This document shows, in pieces, positions 16,953 to 24,494 of a DNA stretch of 64,000 nucleotides. The stretch lies in contig JASHPH010000323.1 in NCBI GenBank assembly GCA_030038255.1, positions 1 through 64,000 on the forward strand. The letters are read 5' to 3'. How positions within the stretch are numbered: the stretch's first letter is position 1; the number at the start of each line of letters is the position of its first letter. Source of the DNA: Candidatus Sulfotelmatobacter sp. (lineage in GTDB: Bacteria > Acidobacteriota > Terriglobia > Terriglobales > Acidobacteriaceae). The notes below the pieces were generated by a model. It was not told the DNA's origin and searched no databases. It saw only the letters and a program-made list of their open reading frames with translations. A program made the position numbers and the translations under genes.

Positions 16953-19655
16953 ATGATTGGTCAAACCATCTCGCACTACTGCATCGTCGAACTCCTCGGC
17001 GGCGGTGGTATGGGCGTGGTGTACAAGGCGGAAGATCTGCGCCTGCGCCGCTTCGTGGCACTCAAGTTCTTGCCCCATGAAGTGGCGCACAATCCCCAGT
17101 CGCTGACCCGTTTCCAGCGCGAGGCACAGGCCGCCTCGGCGCTGAATCACCCCAACATCTGCACCGTTTACGACGTCGGCGAGCACGAAGGCACGACGTT
17201 CATTGTGATGGAATATCTCGACGGCATCACGCTGAAGCACCGTATCGCCGGCCGTCCGCTGGACATCGAAATTCTTTTGCCCCTTGCCATCGAAGTGGCG
17301 GACGCCCTCGACGCGGCGCACGCTGAAGGCATCATTCATCGCGACATCAAGCCGGGGAACATCTTCGTCATCAAGCGTGGCCACGCCAAGATTCTCGACT
17401 TCGGCCTGGCCAAAGTTTCGGCCGGTCGCAGTTCATCGAGCTCGATTGCTGCCGCTGACACGCAGCCGTTCACGCACGAAACGATCCTCACGCAGCAAGG
17501 CTCCGCGCCCGGGACCGACGCCTACATGTCGCCGGAGCAGGTGCGCGCGAAAGATCTCGACCACCGCACCGATCTGTTCTCGTTTGGCGCGAGCTTGTAC
17601 GAAATGGCTACTGGCGTGCCTCCGTTTCATGGCGAAAGTTCGGGCGTGATTTTCGACGGCATCCTGAATCGTACTCCCGCGCCCCCGCTCCGCCTGAATC
17701 CCGATCTGCCCGTCGAACTCGAACGCATCATCAACAAGGCTCTGGAAAAGGATCGCAACCTGCGCTATCAGAGTGCAGCCGAGATGAAAGCTGACCTGCA
17801 GCGGTTGAAGCGCGACGCGGAATCGCACGCCAGTTCGCCTGCAGTCCTTGCGCACGGTGCGAGCGCAGCAGGAAAAGTCGTGGATGTTCACGCCACCACG
17901 CAGGCCAGAACACCGGTGCGCACAACTTCATATCCTGGAACAGCTGGGAAAGTCCTGGCCGTCGCCGTCGTGGCCGCTGTGATCATCGCCGGCGCGCTCT
18001 ACTACCGCTCGCGCCGGGTCACGAAATTGACCGAGGCCGACACCGTTGTCATCACTGACTTCGCCAATACGACGGGCGATCCCGTCTTCGACAGCACGCT
18101 CAAGGAGGCGCTCGCGGTCGACCTCGAACAATCGCCCTTCCTCAACGTGCTCTCCGACCGCAAAGTCAGCGAGACGCTGAAGCTGATGGGAAAGTCGAGT
18201 GCAGAGCGCATCACTCGCGACGTCGGCCGCGAGATTTGCTTGCGCACCTCGAGCAAGGCGATGCTGGCCGGTTCGATTGCCAGCATCGGCAGCCATTACG
18301 CCATCGGCATCAAGGCGCTCGCTTGCCGCACCGGCGACGTTCTCGCTGCGACGACCGCCGAAGCGGAAAACCGCGAGAAAGTTCTGCAGACGCTGGGCGA
18401 GGAAGTTTCAACCCTCCGCGGCAAACTGGGCGAGTCGCTTGCGTCCATCAAGAAGTTCGACAAGCCGCTCGAGGAAGCTACCACTTCGTCGCTCGAAGCG
18501 CTTCAGGCCTACACGGAAGGCAATCGTGAGGCGCGCGAGCAGAGCGACACCAAGGCGCTTCCGTTCCTGAAGCGCGCGGTCGAACTCGACCCGAACTTCG
18601 CGCGCGCCTACGCTTCGCTCGGCGTGCGTTACAACAATCTCGGCCAGGCCAGTCTCGCGATTCAAAACGTGCGCAAGGCCTATGAATTGCGCGACCGCGT
18701 GAGCAGCCGCGAAAAGTACTACATTTCCTGCACGTACTTCACGCTGGTGACGGGCGAACTGGCCCGCGCCATTCAGGAATACGAACTGTGGCTGCAGGAT
18801 TACCCGCGCGACTACGTTGCGGCCACCAACCTGGGCGTGAATTACTTCACGCTGGGGCAATTCGAGCGCGCTGCCGAAGTCACCCGCCAGGCGATGAATC
18901 TCGAGCCGAACTCTGTCGTGGCCTACAACAATCTGGCGGTCGCGTACTTCTCGATGAACCGGCTCGATGAAGCCAAATCTACTTTCGACGAAGCGCTGGC
19001 GCACAATCTCGACGGCCCGTACCTGCGGCAGTCTCTCTACTACCTGGATTTTCTGCGCAAGGATGACGCCGGCATGCAGCAGCAGGTTGCGTGGGCCTTG
19101 GGCAAGCCGGGCGCGGAAGACATTCTGCTCTCGACCGCGTCTGACACTGAAGCTTTCCACGGCCGATTGCAGAAAGCGCGCGCGCTTACGCAGAAGGCCG
19201 AGAGTTCAGCTCAGCGTAATGATTCCAAAGAGACCGCCGCATTCTGGCAGGGAAATGAGGCGCTGCGCGAGGCCGAATTTGGCTTCGGCCGTGAAGCCGT
19301 GGAACAAGCTCATCAGGCTCTAACTTTGGCTCCGGGCCGGGACGTCTGGGTTGAGGCCGGGATCGCGCTGGCGCGTTCGGGTAACGAAGCGGAAGCTGCG
19401 AAGCTGGCCGATCATCTCAACCACGATTTTCCCCTCGACACGCTCATGCAGAGTTACTGGATTCCAGTTATCCACGCCGTGATCGAGCTCAATCACAGAA
19501 ACGCAGGCCGCGCCCTCGAGCTTCTGCAGTCAGCCTTGCCCTACGAATTGGCCGATCCCCCGCCGTTTACCGCGGGAACCATGTATCCAGCATGCCTGAG
19601 CGGGCAGGCGTACTTGCTCGAGCAGAAGGGAACGCAAGCAGCAGCCGAATTTTAG
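16953..19655 (+). CDS. Receptor-like Ser/Thr protein kinase with TPR domain, interrupted by a late amber codon
   Basis: 900 residues up to a TAG at 19653. Kinase domain about 9-275: [19 protein letters not shown] (Lys38), HRDIKPGN (Asp131) and DFG (149-151) are all intact, so it should be active. A membrane helix (about 330-350, [18 protein letters not shown]) separates it from an extracytoplasmic region with a TolB-N-like segment ([18 protein letters not shown]) and TPRs (about 540-700). This layout is common in Acidobacteriota. After the TAG the same frame continues for 68 sense codons that match the usual end of the family (see 19653-19862). A single CAG-to-TAG change would explain it. Its position between ppx and the CHAD gene suggests a phosphate-related role, which is inference. 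Confidence 0.9.
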   Translation: MIGQTISHYCIVELLGGGGMGVVYKAEDLRLRRFVALKFLPHEVAHNPQSLTRFQREAQAASALNHPNICTVYDVGEHEGTTFIVMEYLDGITLKHRIAGRPLDIEILLPLAIEVADALDAAHAEGIIHRDIKPGNIFVIKRGHAKILDFGLAKVSAGRSSSSSIAAADTQPFTHETILTQQGSAPGTDAYMSPEQVRAKDLDHRTDLFSFGASLYEMATGVPPFHGESSGVIFDGILNRTPAPPLRLNPDLPVELERIINKALEKDRNLRYQSAAEMKADLQRLKRDAESHASSPAVLAHGASAAGKVVDVHATTQARTPVRTTSYPGTAGKVLAVAVVAAVIIAGALYYRSRRVTKLTEADTVVITDFANTTGDPVFDSTLKEALAVDLEQSPFLNVLSDRKVSETLKLMGKSSAERITRDVGREICLRTSSKAMLAGSIASIGSHYAIGIKALACRTGDVLAATTAEAENREKVLQTLGEEVSTLRGKLGESLASIKKFDKPLEEATTSSLEALQAYTEGNREAREQSDTKALPFLKRAVELDPNFARAYASLGVRYNNLGQASLAIQNVRKAYELRDRVSSREKYYISCTYFTLVTGELARAIQEYELWLQDYPRDYVAATNLGVNYFTLGQFERAAEVTRQAMNLEPNSVVAYNNLAVAYFSMNRLDEAKSTFDEALAHNLDGPYLRQSLYYLDFLRKDDAGMQQQVAWALGKPGAEDILLSTASDTEAFHGRLQKARALTQKAESSAQRNDSKETAAFWQGNEALREAEFGFGREAVEQAHQALTLAPGRDVWVEAGIALARSGNEAEAAKLADHLNHDFPLDTLMQSYWIPVIHAVIELNHRNAGRALELLQSALPYELADPPPFTAGTMYPACLSGQAYLLEQKGTQAAAEF

Positions 19656-19862
19656 AAAATTCTCGATCATCCTGGTGTGATCGTGAATTTTCCCCTCGCT
19701 GCCTTGTCGCATCTCGGCCTGGCACGGGCACGAAAACTGTCAGGAGACGTGTCCGGCGCGCGTACCGCTAATCAGGATTTCTTCGCCCTCTGGAACGACG
19801 CGGACGCGGACATCCCGGTCCTGAAGCAAGCCAGAAGTGAATATCAGGAGTTGCCGAAGTAG
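19653..19862 (+). pseudogene. In-frame C-terminal tail of the TPR kinase beyond the amber codon
   Basis: Directly after TAG (19653-19655) the kinase frame stays open: KILDHPGVIVNFPLAALSHL, then GLARARKLSGDVSGARTANQ and FFALWNDADADIPVLKQ, to a TAG ending at 19862. This is the characteristic last TPR and C-terminus of this kinase family. Either the gene carries a nonsense mutation that trims the last helix pair, the codon is read through, or the base is a sequencing error. No separate start with a ribosome binding site is seen. Confidence 0.75.
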
Positions 19863-19874
19863 GGGGAGCGCAGC

Positions 19875-20744
19875 TCACGCTGCAGTATCGGTTCGTGCGG
19901 CGCGCGGAGGGCCTTTCGCTTCTTTGCGCGGACGCGGAGCAAGTGCCGCAGCCTTGGGCGTCTTCGGCTCCTCCTTCGGCCGTCCAGCCTTTGGCGAGGC
20001 CTCCAGCGCCGCCGCGGCATGACGGAACTTTCCTCCGGTCACGTTGTGCAATGCGGCCACCAGCGGAGACTGGTGAACGTCGCCCAACTGTCCGGCCGCG
20101 GTATTGGTGAGAGTGAGCCAGTCATGCCAATTGCCGATGGCGTCCTGCAAGCGCTTCAGCTGCGTGATCAAACGCGTGGATTCATCCGATTTCGACGCAA
20201 ACTCGGCTGCGTAGCGCGCTCGCTTCACCAGAATCCGGTAACGATGCAGCACGTCGTCGCTGAGCTCACCTGCCGCAGGAGCCTGCGCCAGCAGGTGCCG
20301 CGCCACCTCCAGCGGATCGCGGCTCTGCTTGAAGTTGACTTCGTTACCGGCTCGCCTCAGGCGGCGCCGAATCTCGCGCATCGTCTCACGAGTCAGAAGA
20401 TTGCGCAGTTTCTTCTCATGCTTTGCACGAAGCTCGATCAGCCGCTGCGTGAGCTGCGTCTTGCGCCGCGGTTCCTGGGGAATCTTCAGGCTGCGCAGTG
20501 CGGCCAACTGTACGTCCAGATCGCGAACTTTTCCGGCGCGCTTGCGAATCTCGTCCAGCTGCTTGAGTAATTTCTTGTGGTTGCGATCCCGCTCCGGCAA
20601 GAGCTCTAATAGCAACGTCTGCAGACGCCGCGTCGTGGTGCGGAAATTGTGTACGCTCTCCGCCTGCTGCTCGCTGGCAAGCTTGCGGAGATCACGCTCC
20701 AGCTTTTCAAACACAGAGCGGCAGCGATCCGGAGAAATCAACAT
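19875..20744 (-). CDS. CHAD domain protein
   Basis: About 289 residues, almost entirely a CHAD domain: conserved histidine and basic residues in SVHNFRTTTRRLQTLL, KVRDLDVQ and LHRYRILVKRARYAAEFA, with NWHDWLTL near the end, followed by a proline- and lysine-rich tail. CHAD domains bind polyphosphate through a basic helical pore and are known to target proteins to polyphosphate granules. Its location between the kinase and pstC, close to ppk1 and ppx, fits that role. The start is uncertain: GTG at 20762 and ATG at 20744 are both in frame, and neither has a clear ribosome binding site. It is divergent from pstC. Confidence 0.87.
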   Translation of the reverse strand: MLISPDRCRSVFEKLERDLRKLASEQQAESVHNFRTTTRRLQTLLLELLPERDRNHKKLLKQLDEIRKRAGKVRDLDVQLAALRSLKIPQEPRRKTQLTQRLIELRAKHEKKLRNLLTRETMREIRRRLRRAGNEVNFKQSRDPLEVARHLLAQAPAAGELSDDVLHRYRILVKRARYAAEFASKSDESTRLITQLKRLQDAIGNWHDWLTLTNTAAGQLGDVHQSPLVAALHNVTGGKFRHAAAALEASPKAGRPKEEPKTPKAAALAPRPRKEAKGPPRAARTDTAA

Positions 20745-20824
20745 AGGTGTGATCACACGCACTGCATAACCGGCACAAAAGAAAAGCCGTTAGCGTATGC
20801 CCATGGGCAAAAAGCCCGATGATT

Positions 20825-20841
20825 TTAACATCTTTGTAACA
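20825..20841 (+). promoter_or_regulatory. Candidate Pho box of pstC (11-base-period direct repeat)
   Basis: TTAACA (20825-20830) and GTAACA (20836-20841) repeat with an 11-base period, the same hexamers and spacing as before pstS. TACGGT (20851-20856), ten bases later, could be the -10, which would place the transcript start at about 20863, next to the annotated pstC ATG. It lies in the 120-base gap between divergent CHAD and pstC. Confidence 0.55.
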
Positions 20842-20864
20842 AGCCTCTGCTACGGTTAGCTCGA

Positions 20865-21899
20865 ATGGCCTTTCCTGCTTCTCCACGGCCTGATATGCCT
20901 GGTCCGCAACCCGTTGAGTCAACGAAGGTTACATCGCCAAGGGAGCGGATGGCCGCGCCTCTTTTGCGCTCCTCGACGGGGGAGATTCCGGATCAGATTT
21001 TCAAGGTCGTCATCACCGCCTGTGGCCTGGCCATTTTGGGGATGCTGGTCCTCATCGTCTACGAATTGACCTCACGGTCCGCCGCCTCGTGGCATGCCTT
21101 CGGCTTCAAGTTTTTCGCGGCCAGCGATTGGGATCCGCCTAACGAAACATTCGGCGCCAAGCCGTTTATCTACGGAACGCTCGTCTCGTCGCTGCTGGCG
21201 CTGATCATCGCCGTTCCGCTGGCCATTGGCGTCGCCGTGTTCACCACGGAAATGTGCCCCAGGCAGCTGCGCGGTCCGCTCTCGTTTTTCGTCGAACTGC
21301 TGGCCGCAATCCCTAGCGTGATTTACGGACTGTGGGCCATCTTCGTGCTGGTTCCGCTGCTCAGCGCGTACGTCGAGCCTTTCCTCGCCAAGACCTTGGG
21401 CTGGACCGGCCTCTTCGTCGGACCCGCGTATGGCTTCGGGATGCTCGCCGCTGGCGTCATTCTCGCCATCATGATCGTGCCTATCATTTCCTCGATCACG
21501 CGCGAAGTGCTGCTGGTCGTGCCGCAGCATCAGCGTGAAGCCGCTCTCGCTCTAGGCGCGACGCGCTGGGAGATGATCCGCATGGGTGTGCTGCGCAACG
21601 CGCGCGCCGGAATTGTAGGTGCGATCATTCTCGGCCTCGGCCGCGCGCTCGGCGAAACCATGGCCGTGGCCATGGTTATCGGAAACACGCCCCAGATCGT
21701 CACGTCGCTGTTTGCCTCCGGACACACCATGGCCAGCGTGCTGGCCAACGAGTTCAGCGAAGCCACGGGCGACATCTACACCTCTGCATTGATCGAAATT
21801 GGCCTCGCGCTGTTTCTGGTCACGATCGTCGTCAACGCCCTGGCGCGCCTGCTGGTCTGGACCGTTACCCGCGGCCAGCCTGCGAGGGGACATGCCTGA
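20865..21899 (+). CDS. pstC: Phosphate ABC transporter permease PstC
   Basis: Up to 344 residues with six membrane helices and the binding-protein-dependent permease loop (EAALALGATRWEMIRMGVL, the EAA motif that docks on PstB), plus ELLAAIPSVIYGLWA typical of PstC. It forms the inner-membrane phosphate channel with PstA. The ATG at 20865 may be too early: if the Pho box and -10 are right the transcript begins almost at this codon, and an in-frame ATG at 20949 has AAGGGAG just upstream and gives a 316-residue protein of normal length. It is the first gene of pstC-pstA-pstB-phoU and overlaps pstA by eight bases. Confidence 0.95.
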   Translation: MAFPASPRPDMPGPQPVESTKVTSPRERMAAPLLRSSTGEIPDQIFKVVITACGLAILGMLVLIVYELTSRSAASWHAFGFKFFAASDWDPPNETFGAKPFIYGTLVSSLLALIIAVPLAIGVAVFTTEMCPRQLRGPLSFFVELLAAIPSVIYGLWAIFVLVPLLSAYVEPFLAKTLGWTGLFVGPAYGFGMLAAGVILAIMIVPIISSITREVLLVVPQHQREAALALGATRWEMIRMGVLRNARAGIVGAIILGLGRALGETMAVAMVIGNTPQIVTSLFASGHTMASVLANEFSEATGDIYTSALIEIGLALFLVTIVVNALARLLVWTVTRGQPARGHA

Positions 21900-22842
21900 C
21901 CCGATTGCCAGCACTGTTTCGTCGAGCAGCGTTCCTCCCAGCGTTGTTCCGCCGATCAGTCTGCGCCGACGCCTGACCGACCACTTCATGACCGGCCTCG
22001 CAATTTGTACGGTGATTTTGGTTCTGGCGCCGCTGGCCGCGATTTTCGGCTATCTCGTCTATCGCGGCGTTGGCTCCATCAACTGGGCGTTCATCACGCA
22101 AATCCCGAAACCCGTGGGCGAGGCCGGCGGCGGCATGGCCAACGCCATCGTGGGATCGGCGTTCATTCTCGGCATCGCCAGCCTGATCGGGGTGCCGCTG
22201 GGTGTTGGGGCCGGAATTTACCTCGCGGAGTTCGGACGCAATCGGCTGGGCAGCGCAATTCGCTTTACTGCAGACGTCCTCAACGGCGTGCCGTCGATCG
22301 TTATCGGCACCGTCGCCTATTCGCTGGTCGTGCTCTACCAGCATCACTTCTCCGCGCTCGCTGGCGGCGTCGCGCTCTCCATCATGATGGTGCCCACTAT
22401 CAGCCGCACCACCGAAGAAATGCTGCTGCTGGTGCCGCAGGCTCTGCGTGAAGCCTCTTACGGCCTGGGCGTGCCACGCTGGCGCACGACACTTTCGATC
22501 ACACTGCGCACGGCAACCTCGGGCGTGATCACGGGCGTCATGCTCGCCTTCGCCCGCGTGGCCGGAGAAACCGCCCCGCTCATCTTCACCGCGCTCGGCA
22601 ACACCGGATGGAGCCGCTACATCCACTTGGGTCTGTTCGGCAAAACGTGGACCGTGCCCTTTGTCGAGGCGAGCCAGCCGACGGCGGCGCTGCCACTGCA
22701 AATCTACGTGTATGCCATTTCGCCCTATGACGAGTGGCATCGGCAGGCCTGGGCGGGTGCGCTGGTTCTGATCATTCTGATCGTTGCGGCCGTCTCGGCT
22801 GTGCGCTACGTCGTGCGGCGTGGTACTTTTGGATCGGCATAG
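21892..22842 (+). CDS. pstA: Phosphate ABC transporter permease PstA
   Basis: 316 residues with six membrane helices and the PstA EAA loop ([19 protein letters not shown]), [16 protein letters not shown] and [15 protein letters not shown]. It pairs with PstC in the phosphate permease. The start is ATG 21892, overlapping the pstC stop within ATGCCTGA, with AGGGGA just before it; the frame is open further upstream inside pstC but that extension does not match the family. pstB begins two bases after its stop. Confidence 0.95.
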   Translation: MPDPIASTVSSSSVPPSVVPPISLRRRLTDHFMTGLAICTVILVLAPLAAIFGYLVYRGVGSINWAFITQIPKPVGEAGGGMANAIVGSAFILGIASLIGVPLGVGAGIYLAEFGRNRLGSAIRFTADVLNGVPSIVIGTVAYSLVVLYQHHFSALAGGVALSIMMVPTISRTTEEMLLLVPQALREASYGLGVPRWRTTLSITLRTATSGVITGVMLAFARVAGETAPLIFTALGNTGWSRYIHLGLFGKTWTVPFVEASQPTAALPLQIYVYAISPYDEWHRQAWAGALVLIILIVAAVSAVRYVVRRGTFGSA

Positions 22843-22844
22843 TT

Positions 22845-23603
22845 ATGGGTGTTGGAATCCACGTCGAGAATCTGAATGCCTGGTACGGCAAGGGCCAGGC
22901 CCTGTACGACATCAATCTCAAAGTGGCGGCCAATCACGCAACGGCGCTGATTGGGCCGTCAGGCTGCGGCAAGTCCACGTTCATCCGCTGCCTGAATCGC
23001 ATGCATGAGACCATCCCCGAAGCGCGCGTCGAGGGTAAGGTCCACATCGGCGAGATCGATGCCTACAACGGCACGTCGGCTACGCAGTTGCGCCGCCGCG
23101 TAGGCATGGTGTTTCAAAAGGCCAACCCGTTCCCAACCATGTCCATCTATGACAACGTGGCGTCGGGGCTGAAGCTCAACGGATTCCGCGACAAACGCCA
23201 GCTCAACGAGATTGTCGAGCACTCCTTGCGGGTCTCAGCCTTGTGGGACGAAGTCAAAGATCACATTCACAAGAAATCGGGCGCCAGCCTTTCCGGCGGC
23301 CAGCAACAGCGTTTGTGCATCGCCCGCGCGCTCGCGGTTGAACCCGAAGTCCTGCTCATGGACGAGCCCTGCTCCGCGCTCGATCCGATCTCGACCGGAA
23401 AAATCGAAGAATTGATCTTCGAGCTCAAAGAGCGGTATACCATCGTAATCGTGACGCACAATATGCAGCAGGCAGCGCGCGTTGCGGAATTTACCGGGTT
23501 CTTCCTGCTCGGCAAGCTGATTGAGTTCGATAAGACGGAGAAGATTTTCACCAAACCTTCAGACAAGAAGACGGAAGATTACATTACGGGAAGGTTTGGA
23601 TAA
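22845..23603 (+). CDS. pstB: Phosphate ABC transporter ATP-binding protein PstB
   Basis: 252 residues, the family length. Walker [10 protein letters not shown] (about 34-42), Q-loop [20 protein letters not shown] signature LSGGQQQR, Walker [14 protein letters not shown] and the switch His in [10 protein letters not shown] are all present. It powers phosphate import by PstC/PstA. The start is ATG 22845 two bases after the pstA stop; the longer open frame upstream lies in pstA and is not real coding sequence. phoU follows after 65 bases. Confidence 0.97.
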   Translation: MGVGIHVENLNAWYGKGQALYDINLKVAANHATALIGPSGCGKSTFIRCLNRMHETIPEARVEGKVHIGEIDAYNGTSATQLRRRVGMVFQKANPFPTMSIYDNVASGLKLNGFRDKRQLNEIVEHSLRVSALWDEVKDHIHKKSGASLSGGQQQRLCIARALAVEPEVLLMDEPCSALDPISTGKIEELIFELKERYTIVIVTHNMQQAARVAEFTGFFLLGKLIEFDKTEKIFTKPSDKKTEDYITGRFG

Positions 23604-23668
23604 GATCAGGGGCTGGGGACTAAAGGCTAGCGATATCATGTAGTTTGAACTAGACCCTGGTTTTCGAT

Positions 23669-24376
23669 ATGCGCACGCGCTTTCAACTCGGGCTCGACGA
23701 TCTGCGGCAGCGGTTGCTTCGTATGGGAGGGCTCGCGGAGCAAGCCGTCGACCGCGCACGCCAGGCCTACGTGGATCGCGACCTGATCCGCTGCCAGATG
23801 GTGCTCGAGGGCGAGAGCCAGATCAACATGGCCGAACGCGAAATCGACGAGGCTGCTTTCGACCTGCTTGCCATGCAGCAGCCCATGGCCGTCGACTTGC
23901 GCTTCATTCTGGCTGTGACCAAGATCAACGCCGATCTGGAACGTGTGGGCGATCAGGCAGTCAACATCGCCGAGCGCGTCATGGACATGGTCGAGCTTCC
24001 GCAGGCGGAGCTGCCGGTCGACATCGCGCGCATGGGCACCGCCGTGAGCGCCATGGTGCGGCGCGCACTCGAATCGTTTATTGAAGGCAAGGTCGAGCTG
24101 GCGCAGGCCGTGCTCGAAATGGACAACGTGGTCGACCGCATGCGCGACGACGCCTTCATCCAGCTGGTCAAGACCATGAACGAACGACCCGACGTGGTGC
24201 GCCAGGCGCTCGACGCGCTGCTGGTCGCGCGCAATCTGGAACGCGTTGCCGACCACGCCACCAACATTGCCGAAGACGTCATCTTCTGGGTGCAGGGCTC
24301 CGATGTGCGCCACAATGTTCCCGCCGAGCCGTCCGCAGGCAGTGCCGGACAGGCCGCGCCAACCCCGGGCCACTAA
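23669..24376 (+). CDS. phoU: Phosphate transport system regulator PhoU
   Basis: 235 residues with the two PhoU helical repeats: in each, a conserved E/DxxxD metal-binding motif (KINADLERVGDQAVNIAE at about 91-108 and LVARNLERVADHATNIAE at about 187-204). PhoU represses the Pho response when phosphate is ample by linking PstB to the sensor kinase PhoR. It closes the pstCAB operon. A short alanine- and proline-rich tail follows the second repeat. No phoB or phoR gene is nearby, so its partner must lie elsewhere. Confidence 0.96.
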   Translation: MRTRFQLGLDDLRQRLLRMGGLAEQAVDRARQAYVDRDLIRCQMVLEGESQINMAEREIDEAAFDLLAMQQPMAVDLRFILAVTKINADLERVGDQAVNIAERVMDMVELPQAELPVDIARMGTAVSAMVRRALESFIEGKVELAQAVLEMDNVVDRMRDDAFIQLVKTMNERPDVVRQALDALLVARNLERVADHATNIAEDVIFWVQGSDVRHNVPAEPSAGSAGQAAPTPGH

Positions 24377-24494
24377 CGGGAACTTTCAGGCAAAAGCTTT
24401 TGACCGCAAAGGACGTGCGGTAACACCTTACACCCTCGTGTTGAAAACATCCCGCCGCGTTCTAGGGTATGCTTTCGCTTTCCCAGGAGGATGC

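Noticed and set aside
20747..20758. Palindrome GTGTGATCACAC near the CHAD start, CRP-like
   Set aside because: The half-sites touch with no 6-base spacer and the palindrome sits three bases from a possible start codon, so it is not a normal CRP site.
22734..22844. Extended start of pstB inside pstA
   Set aside because: Not conserved; ATG 22845 two bases after the pstA stop gives the standard protein.
24246..24494. Extended start of the propeller-phosphoesterase inside phoU
   Set aside because: The extension has no family similarity, and ATG 24495 has AGGAGG and a signal peptide.
24377..24494. Pho-box-like GTAACA and TTACAC before the propeller-phosphoesterase
   Set aside because: The period is 8 bases rather than 11, so it does not match the pstS and pstC sites.
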